Assembly: GCA_022825825.1 (NCBI GenBank)
Contig: JAJDWA010000002.1
Span: 1 to 64,000, forward strand
Source of the DNA: Candidatus Poribacteria bacterium
Lineage (GTDB): Bacteria; Poribacteria; WGA-4E; WGA-3G
Length of the DNA: 64,000 nucleotides
Reading direction: 5' to 3'
Below, one piece after another: positions 54,677 to 63,694 of the stretch. Within the stretch, counting starts at the first letter, position 1, and each line of letters opens with the position of its first letter. Under the pieces are notes generated by a model. It was not told the DNA's origin. It saw only the letters and a program-made list of their open reading frames with translations, and searched no databases. The position numbers and the translations under genes were made by a program.

Positions 54677-54804
54677 ATAATTTTGCAACGTTTATAACAA
54701 TTTTGAGATATGTTACCTAATTCAGGTAGGGTTAAACCTGCCATATACCGCAGGAGATGGGAAAATTACACGCATTGTGTGTTCCTTGCGGATTGGAAAG
54801 ACTA

Positions 54805-55467
54805 ATGCTTACACAAGCGGCTGAGGACTACCTCAAGTCAATCTATAAGTTACAAGAAAAGGGTGGTAAAGTTTCGACCGGTATTCTGGCAGAATATCTT
54901 GATGTTAAACCGGCGTCTGCAACAGGAATGATAAAAAAACTGAAATCAATGAATCTTGTGAGTCATGAACGGTATCAAGGTGTTACGCTTACGGACGCAG
55001 GGAAAGTTATTGCGCTTGAAGTCATCCGACACCATCGTCTGTTAGAGCTTTATCTTTTTAAAGCACTCGGTATACCGTGGGATGGGGTGCATGAGGAAGC
55101 AGAAAAGTTAGAGCATGTGATTTCAGAAGACGTGGAGGCGCGAATGGATGAGTTTCTCGGTTATCCGACTGCTGATCCACACGGTTCACCTATACCAGAT
55201 AAAAATGGTGTTGTGCCGGAAACAGTGTCTATGCCGATGACATCTCTGCAGAACGGACAGTCCTGCGTTGTTGCTGAAGTTAGTGACAGCGATTCAGCGT
55301 TGCTTCGGCATCTGGGAAGTTTTAATCTTTACCCCGGCACAGCGTTTCAAGTTATTGAAGTCGCTCCATTTGAAGGCCCCTTCACTATTGATATTGCTGG
55401 GCAGCAAGCGGTAATTGGGCGTGAGGTTGCGAAAAATATATTCGTTAGTAATGTGCAAGAAACATAA
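54805..55467 (+). CDS. DtxR/MntR family metal-dependent repressor
   Basis: A 220-residue regulator. The winged helix is at about residues 5-65 (EDYLKSIYKLQEKGGKVSTG, VKPASATGMIKKLKSMNLVS), the metal-binding/dimer domain at about 66-140 (RHHRLLELYLFKALG, EEAEKLEHVISEDVEARMDE), and the C-terminal SH3/FeoA-like domain at about 150-220 (LRHLGSFNLYPGTAFQVIEV). ATG 54805 follows GGAAAG; the 16-codon longer frame has no support. Metal (Mn or Fe) is not predictable. Confidence 0.93.
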   Translation: MLTQAAEDYLKSIYKLQEKGGKVSTGILAEYLDVKPASATGMIKKLKSMNLVSHERYQGVTLTDAGKVIALEVIRHHRLLELYLFKALGIPWDGVHEEAEKLEHVISEDVEARMDEFLGYPTADPHGSPIPDKNGVVPETVSMPMTSLQNGQSCVVAEVSDSDSALLRHLGSFNLYPGTAFQVIEVAPFEGPFTIDIAGQQAVIGREVAKNIFVSNVQET

Positions 55468-55477
55468 GAAGGGTAAA

Positions 55478-56611
55478 ATGGAACAGCAAAAAGAAGTTAA
55501 ATTAGATGCCAAAACTATCAAGACATGGAAACATCATCTACAAGATGAAATAGATGCAAGTTTCCTCTACAGCCAATTCGCAAACCTTGAGTCTGATCCT
55601 GATCGAAAAGATATTTTACTTGAGCTTGCTGAGGTGGAAAATCGGCATGTCGCACGTTGGGAGGAAATGCTAACTTCATACGATGTCAAGATTAAGAAGC
55701 TACAACCGACTTTCAAAGCAAAGTTCTGGGCTTGGTATGCTCGTAGGTTTGGCAGTCCCTTCCCACTTGCACGGATGTTAAACGAAGAAGCGAGTGAAGT
55801 AAAAGATTATTTAACGCTCTATAAGAACAGTACATTGGTAGATGCAAAAGAGACAGCGCTTGATTTAGCAAAAGAGTCTGCAATGCATACTGAAAGTCTA
55901 CAGGAGCTCACTGGCACAAGCGATGAACCGTGGCACAAAACTAAATCTGGGGGGATGTTAGGCAATATTGTTTACGGTTTTAACGATGGATTAACAGCGA
56001 ACTTCGGTTTAGTTGCTGGTGTTATCGCTGCAACATCTGATATCTCCACAATTCTTGTGACGGGTATTGTCGGAACAGTAGCAGACTCACTCTCTATGGG
56101 TGCTTCAGGCTACCTTGCAGCAAAGAGTGAACAAGAGGTGTATGAACATGAAATTGAGGTGGAAAGAGAAGAAATTCGCCTCATGCCGGACATTGAGGAG
56201 GATGAACTCACACTGATTTATGTTACCCGAGGCGTGCCTAAGGAACAAGCACGCCTCCTTGCAAAAGAAGTGATGAGTGACCCAGATAGGGCATTGGAAG
56301 AAAAAATCCGAGCAGAACTTAAGATTGGTGAAACCCACACGACCCCATTCAAAGATGGGTGGGTTACAGGACTTGCGACTGCCATCGGCGCTTTTATACC
56401 TGTTGCTCCATTTCTTTTTACTTCTGGTGCAACAGCGATATGGATCTCTTTTACGTTTGCGATGTTTTCGCACTTTGCAGTCGGTGCCGCACGTAGCCTT
56501 TTCACTGGACGCGGCATAATTCGGAGTGGTTTTGATATGTTTGTTGTAGGTCTTGGCGTCGCAGGGGTTGGCTATCTTGTTGGTGAACTTTTAGAACACT
56601 TTTTATTTTAA
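55478..56611 (+). CDS. MbfA-type ferritin-like/VIT1 membrane protein
   Basis: A 377-residue fusion. The N-terminal rubrerythrin-like domain (about residues 10-160) has EIDASFLYSQFANLESD, ELAEVENRHVARW and KESAMHTESLQEL, which give the Glu-x2-His ligands of a diiron site. The C-terminal VIT1/CCC1 domain (about 170-377) shows DGLTANFGLVAGVIAAT and GASGYLAAKSEQEV. Such proteins export or store iron (MbfA in rhizobia). The gene is 10 nt after the regulator, implying iron/Mn control. Confidence 0.9.
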   Translation: MEQQKEVKLDAKTIKTWKHHLQDEIDASFLYSQFANLESDPDRKDILLELAEVENRHVARWEEMLTSYDVKIKKLQPTFKAKFWAWYARRFGSPFPLARMLNEEASEVKDYLTLYKNSTLVDAKETALDLAKESAMHTESLQELTGTSDEPWHKTKSGGMLGNIVYGFNDGLTANFGLVAGVIAATSDISTILVTGIVGTVADSLSMGASGYLAAKSEQEVYEHEIEVEREEIRLMPDIEEDELTLIYVTRGVPKEQARLLAKEVMSDPDRALEEKIRAELKIGETHTTPFKDGWVTGLATAIGAFIPVAPFLFTSGATAIWISFTFAMFSHFAVGAARSLFTGRGIIRSGFDMFVVGLGVAGVGYLVGELLEHFLF

Positions 56612-56632
56612 AATACTTTTGGGAATTGAATT

Positions 56633-57652
56633 ATGTTTAAAATATATCTTTCACTATCAAAAACGTTAACACGATATTTAAACGTGTTAACACTATTAAT
56701 ATATGTAATGTGTGTTTCGCTTTTTACTATTTCCATTTTGGCGAATATTGGGTGTGATTCAAAAAAGCCGCCGAGCACATCAGAGGCAGGAAAAATCCGT
56801 ATTGTTTGCACAATTGGTATGATTACGGATATTGTGAAAAACGTTGGCGGTGATCAGGTTGAAGTGGTAGGTATGATGGGGCCTGGGGTTGATCCGCACC
56901 TTTATAAACCGGCTGCTAAGGATATCCAAAGACTAAAATCAGCACATATCATCTTCTATAACGGATTACACCTCGAAGCAAAAATGGCAGAGGTGCTTGC
57001 TGATATATCAGGAGATGTCAAAACCGTTGCAGTAGCAGAGGGTGTTGACCGTACGCTGTTATTGTCACCACCAGAACTTGAAGGGCAGTCCGACCCGCAT
57101 CTATGGTTTGATGTGACACTCTGGATGAAAGCCGTCGAGATCGTTCGGGACACGCTAAGCAAATTAGATCCAGATAGCGAGACTGTGTACCGAAAAAATA
57201 CTGAACATTACCTTGCTAAACTTTCTAAACTACATCAATACGTTAAAACACAAGCAGAACGGATACCGCCTGAACAACGTGTGCTTGTGACCGCACACGA
57301 TGCATTTAACTACTTCGGAAAGGCTTATGGATTTGAAGTGCGCGGGCTACAGGGTATTAACACTGCTACAGAAGCAGGTATCGCTGATGTGCAGAAATTG
57401 GCAACCTTTATAGCAGAAAGACGTATACCTGCTATTTTTGTGGAATCTTCTGTTTCTTCACGCAGTCTTGAGGCAGTAAAAGCCGCTGTCCAATCAAAAG
57501 GATTTAATGTACAGATCGGTGGTGAACTTTTCTCTGATGCTATGGGCAATGAGGGGACACCTGAAGGCACTTATATCGGCATGGTTCGGCACAACGTTAG
57601 GACGATTGTCCAAGCGTTGACAGGAGAAACCACTTCTACAGAGGAAAACTAA
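56633..57652 (+). CDS. Metal ABC transporter substrate-binding protein (MntA/ZnuA family)
   Basis: A 339-residue lipoprotein or anchored SBP; a lipobox-like IGCDS follows the hydrophobic N-terminus at about residue 42. Metal ligands are His in GVDPHLYKP (about 88), His in SDPHLWFDV (about 155), Glu in IFVESSVSS (about 265) and Asp in LFSDAMG (about 300). The Glu/Asp pair is the pattern of Mn/Fe-type rather than strictly Zn-type cluster A-I proteins. Start SD is weak. Translated just after MbfA. Confidence 0.9.
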   Translation: MFKIYLSLSKTLTRYLNVLTLLIYVMCVSLFTISILANIGCDSKKPPSTSEAGKIRIVCTIGMITDIVKNVGGDQVEVVGMMGPGVDPHLYKPAAKDIQRLKSAHIIFYNGLHLEAKMAEVLADISGDVKTVAVAEGVDRTLLLSPPELEGQSDPHLWFDVTLWMKAVEIVRDTLSKLDPDSETVYRKNTEHYLAKLSKLHQYVKTQAERIPPEQRVLVTAHDAFNYFGKAYGFEVRGLQGINTATEAGIADVQKLATFIAERRIPAIFVESSVSSRSLEAVKAAVQSKGFNVQIGGELFSDAMGNEGTPEGTYIGMVRHNVRTIVQALTGETTSTEEN

Positions 57653-57654
57653 AA

Positions 57655-58398
57655 TTGCAAGCACCTGACGTAAAAGCTATTGAAGTAACCGATCTGACAG
57701 TCGCCTATCGCGAAACACCTGTGTTGTGGGACATTGACCTTGATGTGCCACCGGGTGTGCTTTTAGCTATTGTTGGTCCCAATGGTGCAGGCAAAACAAC
57801 GTTGATCAAAGCAATTTTAGGATTAGTACGTCCCGCCGCTGGTAATGTCTTAATCTATAACAAACCCTATGCGTTACAGCGAAAGATTGTTGGATATGTG
57901 CCGCAGCGGGGAAGTGTCGACTGGGATTTTCCGACAAACGTTCTTGATGTCGTCATGATGGGAAGATATGGCGCACTTGGATGGATACGGCGCCCCGGTA
58001 AGCAGGACCGCGAAATGGCGATGCATGCACTGGAAAAAGTTGGCATGGAGAAGTATACTACCCGACAGATTAGTCAACTCTCTGGTGGGCAACAACAACG
58101 TGTTTTTCTCGCTCGCGCCCTTGTTCAAGATGCCACTATATACCTGATGGATGAACCCTTTCAAGGTGTTGATGCGACTACTGAACGCGCAATCATTTCC
58201 TTACTTCAGGAACTCCGTGAAAACGGTAAAACAGTCGTCGTGGTACATCACGATCTGCAAACAGTAACAGACTATTTCGACTGGGTAACGTTATTAAACA
58301 TTCGCCGTATTGCAAGCGGTCCGGTTGATGAAACATTTACCTCTGATAATTTGCGCGAGACTTACGGCGGACGGATTGCTTTCATGAAAAACCGATGA
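57655..58398 (+). CDS. Metal ABC transporter ATP-binding protein
   Basis: A 247-residue ATPase of the MntB/ZnuC type: Walker [16 protein letters not shown] (about residues 37-51), the conserved [13 protein letters not shown], signature [15 protein letters not shown] and Walker [12 protein letters not shown]. The only candidate start is TTG at 57655, with GAGGAAAAC upstream. It follows the binding protein by 2 nt. A degenerate hairpin repeat lies between it and the first permease (58418-58440). Confidence 0.9.
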   Translation: MQAPDVKAIEVTDLTVAYRETPVLWDIDLDVPPGVLLAIVGPNGAGKTTLIKAILGLVRPAAGNVLIYNKPYALQRKIVGYVPQRGSVDWDFPTNVLDVVMMGRYGALGWIRRPGKQDREMAMHALEKVGMEKYTTRQISQLSGGQQQRVFLARALVQDATIYLMDEPFQGVDATTERAIISLLQELRENGKTVVVVHHDLQTVTDYFDWVTLLNIRRIASGPVDETFTSDNLRETYGGRIAFMKNR

Positions 58399-58463
58399 AA
58401 ATATTAGAGATATAGGCTTGGCGAGGCACAGAGACCTTGCCCTACAAATACTGTTGCATAATC

Positions 58464-59429
58464 ATGGATAATTTATACTTTCTAACCCGTTTTGATTATA
58501 CCTTGATAATTGTCTCTATCGGTGCTGCGCTGCTTGGTACGGTAAGCGGTGCACTTGGTACTTACGCTGTTTTACGTAGGCAGAGTCTCCTCGGCGATGC
58601 TATTTCACACGCAGCACTACCCGGCATTGCGATAGCATTTCTGCTGACAGGAAGTAAGACACCGCTGATTTTGGTGCTTGGTGCTGCAGTCGCGGGATGG
58701 TTAGGCACACTCATTATTTTAAGCATCGTGAGATTGACGCGTATCAAATATGATAGTGCTCTCGGTCTTGTGCTATCTACTTTTTTCGGGTTCGGATTAG
58801 TGTTGCTCACGTTTATACAGCGCAGTGGCAATGCTAATCAGGCAGGATTGGATGATTTTATCTTCGGGCAAGCCGCTACAATCCTAAAACGGGATGTCCT
58901 AACGATTGGCATACTCGGCGGCGTTGCGCTTATTATTATGGTTATTTTTTGGAAAGAGTTGAAACTCCTCATTTTTGATGAAGGATTCGCCGCATCTATC
59001 GGGTTGCCGACTCGCTCACTTGATATTCTACTGACCAGCCTTCTTGTTATAGCAATTGTTCTCGGCCTACAAGCAGTTGGAGCAGTGTTAATGAGTGCTA
59101 TGTTAGTTGCTCCAGCAGTTGCTGCGCGGCAGTGGACAGACAGACTCAATCTAATGGTGACCCTCGCTGCATGTTTTGGGGCATTTGCTGGCGTAAGTGG
59201 GACTATTATCAGCAGTAGCGCAACAGGGATTCCTACAGGACCAACAATTATCCTATGCGCGACAGTTGCGGTAGGATTCTCAATCGCTTTCGCACCGAAC
59301 CGCGGGTTGTTGTGGAATAGTATCAAACAACGCAGGAATAGACGTAACTTGAAGATAGCCACAAATAAATTCGTTGGTGCAACCGCAGCAGAAAACCAAA
59401 TTAAAGAAAATGATACAAGAACATCTTGA
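58464..59429 (+). CDS. Metal ABC transporter permease 1
   Basis: A 321-residue membrane protein with eight or nine helices; the family motif GDAISHAALPGIAIAFLL (about residues 40-57) and the C-terminal NRGLLWN are clear. The start is ATG 58464, with no good SD; the longer frame starts within the repeat. It forms the channel with permease 2. Confidence 0.88.
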   Translation: MDNLYFLTRFDYTLIIVSIGAALLGTVSGALGTYAVLRRQSLLGDAISHAALPGIAIAFLLTGSKTPLILVLGAAVAGWLGTLIILSIVRLTRIKYDSALGLVLSTFFGFGLVLLTFIQRSGNANQAGLDDFIFGQAATILKRDVLTIGILGGVALIIMVIFWKELKLLIFDEGFAASIGLPTRSLDILLTSLLVIAIVLGLQAVGAVLMSAMLVAPAVAARQWTDRLNLMVTLAACFGAFAGVSGTIISSSATGIPTGPTIILCATVAVGFSIAFAPNRGLLWNSIKQRRNRRNLKIATNKFVGATAAENQIKENDTRTS

Positions 59430-60519
59430 TATCTTACTGATTGCTATTGTCACAGCGTCCGCATGTGCTTTACCCGGCGTATTCTTAGTGCTACGCCGAA
59501 TGACGTTGATGAGTGATGCGATTAGTCACGCTATTCTTCCGGGCATCGTCCTTGCATTTTTTTTAACGCACAGCCTCTCGTCTCCGTTGATGATTCTTGC
59601 TGCCGCTGCGACTGGTGTACTTACTGTTGTTTTCGTTGAATTGCTACAAAAAACGAAACTTGTGAAAGAGGATGCTGCGATAGGATTAACATTCCCCGCT
59701 CTTTTTAGCATCGGTGTGATCCTGATTTCTCGATTTTCAAGCAATATTCACTTGGATATAGACGCAGTTCTCCTCGGTGAACTCGCGTACGCACCACTCA
59801 ATCGATTAGAGATTTCTGTTTACGATCTGGGTCCTGTATCTCTATATGTTATGGGTGGCATGCTTTTGTTGAATCTTGCCTTTATTATCATATTCTACAA
59901 AGAATTGAAGTTAGCAACATTTGATGTAAGTTTAGCCGCAACGTTAGGGTTTGCCCCCGCACTTATCCATTATGGATTGATGACATTGGTTTCTATGACA
60001 ACTGTAGGAGCGTTTGATGCAGTCGGTTCAATTTTAGTTGTCGCGCTTATCGCTGGTCCGCCTGCTACCGCTTATCTTATGACTGATAGTCTCACACGGA
60101 TGCTTGTTTTAAGTGTTATAATCGGATGTATGAATGCTGTAAGCGGCTATTGGCTCTCCTTTCTACTTAATGTTTCAATTGCAGGTACTATTGCGACGGT
60201 GACATTCTTTGTTTTCGGACTTATCTTTATGATTGTCCCGAATCGTGGTCTCATCTCAATTGCGCGCAGACATATCCGCCAAAAATGGGAGTTCGCGCAA
60301 ACAATGCTCGTTATTCATCTTTTCAATCACGAAGGATTGCCAGAAGCGCAAGATGAATCTGAAATAGCACATCTTCATGAACATCTCCGGTGGGAACCCA
60401 CATTTGCTACACGAGTCGTTAAATACGCTTTGAACAACCGATATGTGTCACAGCAAGCAACGCAGCTCATGTTAACAGATCGCGGACGCTCCATTGCTCA
60501 GCAAGCGCTTGTGCAATAA
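59410..60519 (+). CDS. Metal ABC transporter permease 2 with C-terminal winged-helix-like tail
   Basis: A 369-residue protein. The first 285 residues are a permease like its neighbour (DAISHAILPGIVLAFFL, PNRGLIS). The last 80 form a separate soluble part, AQTMLVIHLFNHEGLPEAQD...RVVKYALNNRYVSQQATQLM and LTDRGRSIAQQAL, with a wing-like LTDRGR ending. It overlaps permease 1 by 20 nt. A similar fusion of permease to a DtxR-type domain is known from chlamydial YtgCR; here the tail may sense metal or be regulatory. Confidence 0.85.
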   Translation: MIQEHLDILLIAIVTASACALPGVFLVLRRMTLMSDAISHAILPGIVLAFFLTHSLSSPLMILAAAATGVLTVVFVELLQKTKLVKEDAAIGLTFPALFSIGVILISRFSSNIHLDIDAVLLGELAYAPLNRLEISVYDLGPVSLYVMGGMLLLNLAFIIIFYKELKLATFDVSLAATLGFAPALIHYGLMTLVSMTTVGAFDAVGSILVVALIAGPPATAYLMTDSLTRMLVLSVIIGCMNAVSGYWLSFLLNVSIAGTIATVTFFVFGLIFMIVPNRGLISIARRHIRQKWEFAQTMLVIHLFNHEGLPEAQDESEIAHLHEHLRWEPTFATRVVKYALNNRYVSQQATQLMLTDRGRSIAQQALVQ

Positions 60520-60593
60520 CCTTCCTGCCGTGCTATGTCAGAGACATTCAATTGTCGGCTTATTATACCATATTAACTCGATTATTTTTATAT

Positions 60594-60853
60594 AACGTGA
60601 GTTCGGTATAAGGACATATAATTTTTATTGCTTTGAATTACTCTAATAATAACGGTAGGTGCGGTTTCCTAACAGCACTTTGTCCCACAAACTGTCCGAA
60701 GATTAAGAAAATAAATCGGTCCTGTGGCGAGGTTAGGAAACCTCGCCAGCAAAGGGGTACACCTGTCTCGTTTGGACAGAAAAGGACCGAATTAAAAAAT
60801 TAATCTTCGGACAGTTCGCGCTACGAAAAAATTGCTTATACCGAACTCACATT
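60594..60853. repeat. 260-bp nested inverted-repeat element
   Basis: Outer arms AACGTGAGTTCGGTATAAG (60594-60612) and its near complement (60835-60853, one mismatch). Inner arms AACTGTCCGAAGATTA (60690-60705) and its perfect complement (60801-60816). Inside lie two hairpins: 60658-60679 (GGTGCGGTT/TCCT/AACAGCACT, degenerate) and 60726-60747 (GGCGAGGTT/AGGA/AACCTCGCC, perfect). It lies 11 nt before the next start codon and fills the 60520-60864 gap. No ORF. Confidence 0.85.
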
Positions 60854-60864
60854 AGGATTATAAT

Positions 60865-62070
60865 ATGCAGACTAACGAAAACATACTCTCCACACAGTGG
60901 AAAACGCGTGCTAAAACCTGCCACACTGTAGCAGGCATCCGCACATGGCATGTCAACCTCAACCCACGCGCAATGCCGACCCTCGGTTTTGCCAAGGGTG
61001 ATATACCGGGGCAAACTACCACCAAAAATGTTCATGTCGATTGGCGTGGCCCCTTCGCAGCACAAGCAGGCGCGTTAATCGTCCAAATTACAACTGATAA
61101 AGGATTAAAGGGATACGGACTTGGCGGTGGCGGACTCGCAGGTGCGATGATTATTGACAAACATCTTCAACACTTCGTCATCGGACGCGACCCGCTTGAC
61201 GTGGAAGAAATTTGGGAGCATCTCTACCATATCACCTCAATTTATGGTAGACGCGGGCTTGTCATCTACGCATTAAGCGGTATAGAGCTTGCCCTCGTTG
61301 ACCTATGTGGCAAGATATTAGATGCACCTGTCTATAGTCTTTTCACTGACACACCACTCCTTCGAATACCCGCGTATGCAACAGGGGCAGATGTCAGCTA
61401 TTATGCAGAAAACGGATTCACCGCATGCAAGATTCCGCTTAGAAACGGACTCGCGGAAGGTGAAGATGGCTTCGGACAAAACCTTGAAATGATACACACT
61501 GCACGCGATGCTATCGGTCCAGATGCGGAACTGATGACAGATATCTATCTCCGTTGGGATGTGGACTATACCCTCCGTTTTGCTGACGCAGCAAGTGACG
61601 TTAACCTCAAATGGATTGAGGAACCGGTACCACTTGATGATTATGCGGGTATGGCGCAGTTAGTGCATGAGATTGATCCGACGTGGATTGTTTCTGGTGA
61701 GCACGAATTCACCCGATACGGATTTCGTGAACTTTTGCGATGGCAAGCAGCAGATATGATTCAGCCAGATGTGAGTTGGGCAGGCGGTTTTATAGAATGC
61801 CTACGTATTGCACGCGAAGCTGCAGAACTTGACATCCCAACATGGCTCCATCAAGCAGGCACACCGTGGGGATTGCATCTCACAGCCTGTTTGCCGATGC
61901 CGTGCATGGCAGAAACGTTCGGGCCCTCTCGAAATGGGGTTGAAAATGAACTTTACCGTCGTTTGCGTCCTTCCCCTCACGATGGTTTTTTCACACTCAA
62001 TGATGTGGCAGGGTTTGGTGTAGATATTGATGAGGCGTTACTGGAGGCGTATACAGTTGATCGATTGTAG
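60865..62070 (+). CDS. Enolase-superfamily dehydratase (rhamnonate dehydratase-like)
   Basis: A 401-residue mandelate racemase/muconate lactonizing-type enzyme. Catalytic elements are the Lys in FTACKIPLRNG (about residue 190), the metal ligands Asp in LMTDIYLRWD (about 225), Glu in KWIEEPVPLDD (about 252) and Glu in VSGEHEFTRYG (about 280), and the His in HQAGTPWGLHLTA (about 330-342). It dehydrates acid sugars such as L-rhamnonate in related groups; substrate inferred only. The start is ATG 60865 with a poor SD. Confidence 0.85.
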   Translation: MQTNENILSTQWKTRAKTCHTVAGIRTWHVNLNPRAMPTLGFAKGDIPGQTTTKNVHVDWRGPFAAQAGALIVQITTDKGLKGYGLGGGGLAGAMIIDKHLQHFVIGRDPLDVEEIWEHLYHITSIYGRRGLVIYALSGIELALVDLCGKILDAPVYSLFTDTPLLRIPAYATGADVSYYAENGFTACKIPLRNGLAEGEDGFGQNLEMIHTARDAIGPDAELMTDIYLRWDVDYTLRFADAASDVNLKWIEEPVPLDDYAGMAQLVHEIDPTWIVSGEHEFTRYGFRELLRWQAADMIQPDVSWAGGFIECLRIAREAAELDIPTWLHQAGTPWGLHLTACLPMPCMAETFGPSRNGVENELYRRLRPSPHDGFFTLNDVAGFGVDIDEALLEAYTVDRL

Positions 62071-62171
62071 GGCAAGGTACAAGTACAAAACCTTCGGGTA
62101 TTGAGTGGTATAGATAGACACCAGGTACGGGACGCGTGGGCAAATGGCACAAAGATTGTTTTGCAAAAGCA

Positions 62172-63632
62172 CTACATTCTCTGCCGAAGTTTGAGGATTT
62201 GGAGCCATTTTTGTGCCTTTGGTATACTTGTATCAAGGGGTTCTTTCATCTCATAACATTCGGTTTGTCCAGCATAGATGTGGTGCCAATCAACAATGCA
62301 TGGCATCTTCTGCTTTTTAAGATTCCGCATGAGATAACCACGGACCCTTGCGCGCGTGTTACAAGGGGCGTTGCTGATCGCATCGCTAATTTGTTGGTCT
62401 GTAATCACACGTCTCATACACCCTTCGCTTTGAAGTGCATAAAAGATACTATTTTCAGGGTCAATATTGTGGTATTCTAAATCAAGGCTTTTGAGCCATG
62501 GATCATCCCATGTTAAATCTTCTTCGGCGATTAGGGCATCAAGAAACCATTTTTTTGCTGTCCAATCAAGTCGGGTTGTGAGGCGTGTCCAATCTGTTTC
62601 AAGTTCGTTGAGTACAGTTTCCCACTCGGTGAGAATCCACTCAGCGGTTTCGTCAAACTCTGTTAGCACATTTTGGACAAAGTTGAGATATTCGCGTTGA
62701 ATGTCAATAGCAGAAATAGTGCTTCCGTTCTGCAAATTAACTTCCCATCTGAGGGAAGTATCTCGTGAGATATGTCTGATTGCAGCAATAGGATCAGCAA
62801 GGTCAAGATTTGGGATCGGTAATTTTTCTCCGTGAACTTCATAGTGCCGTTCAATAGCATCAAGGATCAGCGCGGTTGTTCCCACCTTGAGCGCAGTTGC
62901 ATATTCCGACATGTTAGAGTCGCCCACGAGGAGATGGAGTCTACGATATTTCGTATAGTCGCTAAGGGGTTCATCGCGAGTATTGATAATCGCTCGGCTA
63001 AACTGAATCCATTCATAGATTTCAGTGACAATGTGATCAGCCCGTTGGGAAATTTGGTATCCGTGAAAATCGTCAACGCTATATTGCCCATCTCCAAATT
63101 CGAGAATGTCATCGTAACCGCCGACTCTGCCAGCACCAGCGTATATTTGTCGGGTTACAAAGAAAGGGAGCAGGGTTGGGATGACGATTCTATAGAAGGG
63201 AACATCGCGGCGCGCTTGAAAGTTCTCATGACATCCAAAAGTTGCACCTGTGTAATGGTCTATGTTGTTTTTATAGAAGGCAACGTGTGTTGCGAGACCA
63301 GTATCTCGTAAAATCGAAGTGATAATATGTTCAATGGCTTTATCATAAGCGATGAGGTCAAAGAGGTTTGCGCATTCCGGCGTAGCATATTCAAGATGCC
63401 CCATGTCGATGTAGAGTCTGCCGCCGTTGAAGAGGAAACCACCGTTGCCAGGGGGTTCACCCCAATCGCGGTAGTGGAGATCAGGGATGCCGAGTTCAAG
63501 CGTTTTGAAAACATAGTCTCTGACGCGTGCAGCAACGCCCTCAGGTGATACTTTGATCCGTTGTGTCTGCATCACTTGAGACTGTATCATACACCCAAAT
63601 TCGGTTTCGATTCCCATTATTCTGTGTGTCAC
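62172..63632 (-). CDS. Pup ligase/deamidase family protein (PafA or Dop type)
   Basis: A 486-residue carboxylate-amine ligase-fold enzyme of the pupylation pathway. It begins RIMGIETEFG like PafA, and includes NGGRLYIDMGHLEYATPEC, FYKNNIDHYTG, FGCHENF, IINTRDEPLSDYTKYRRLH and VGDSNMSEYATALKVGTTAL. The segment between the ETEFG and NGGRLY motifs is longer than in PafA but shorter than the Dop loop, so the assignment to PafA is likely but not certain. The GTG at 63632 has AAGGA 8 nt upstream; the longer frame would add a non-conserved extension. It attaches Pup to lysines or deamidates it. Confidence 0.9.
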   Translation of the reverse strand: MTHRIMGIETEFGCMIQSQVMQTQRIKVSPEGVAARVRDYVFKTLELGIPDLHYRDWGEPPGNGGFLFNGGRLYIDMGHLEYATPECANLFDLIAYDKAIEHIITSILRDTGLATHVAFYKNNIDHYTGATFGCHENFQARRDVPFYRIVIPTLLPFFVTRQIYAGAGRVGGYDDILEFGDGQYSVDDFHGYQISQRADHIVTEIYEWIQFSRAIINTRDEPLSDYTKYRRLHLLVGDSNMSEYATALKVGTTALILDAIERHYEVHGEKLPIPNLDLADPIAAIRHISRDTSLRWEVNLQNGSTISAIDIQREYLNFVQNVLTEFDETAEWILTEWETVLNELETDWTRLTTRLDWTAKKWFLDALIAEEDLTWDDPWLKSLDLEYHNIDPENSIFYALQSEGCMRRVITDQQISDAISNAPCNTRARVRGYLMRNLKKQKMPCIVDWHHIYAGQTECYEMKEPLDTSIPKAQKWLQILKLRQRM

Positions 63633-63694
63633 GGGTTTATTCCTTGATTGGCCGCCGACTATCAGCAATCGGTTGTCAACCTTATGAGAAGTTA

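Noticed and set aside
54757-54804. Sixteen extra N-terminal residues for the DtxR-type regulator
   Set aside because: The family starts at MLTQAAEDYLKSIYK, and GGAAAG lies before the later ATG.
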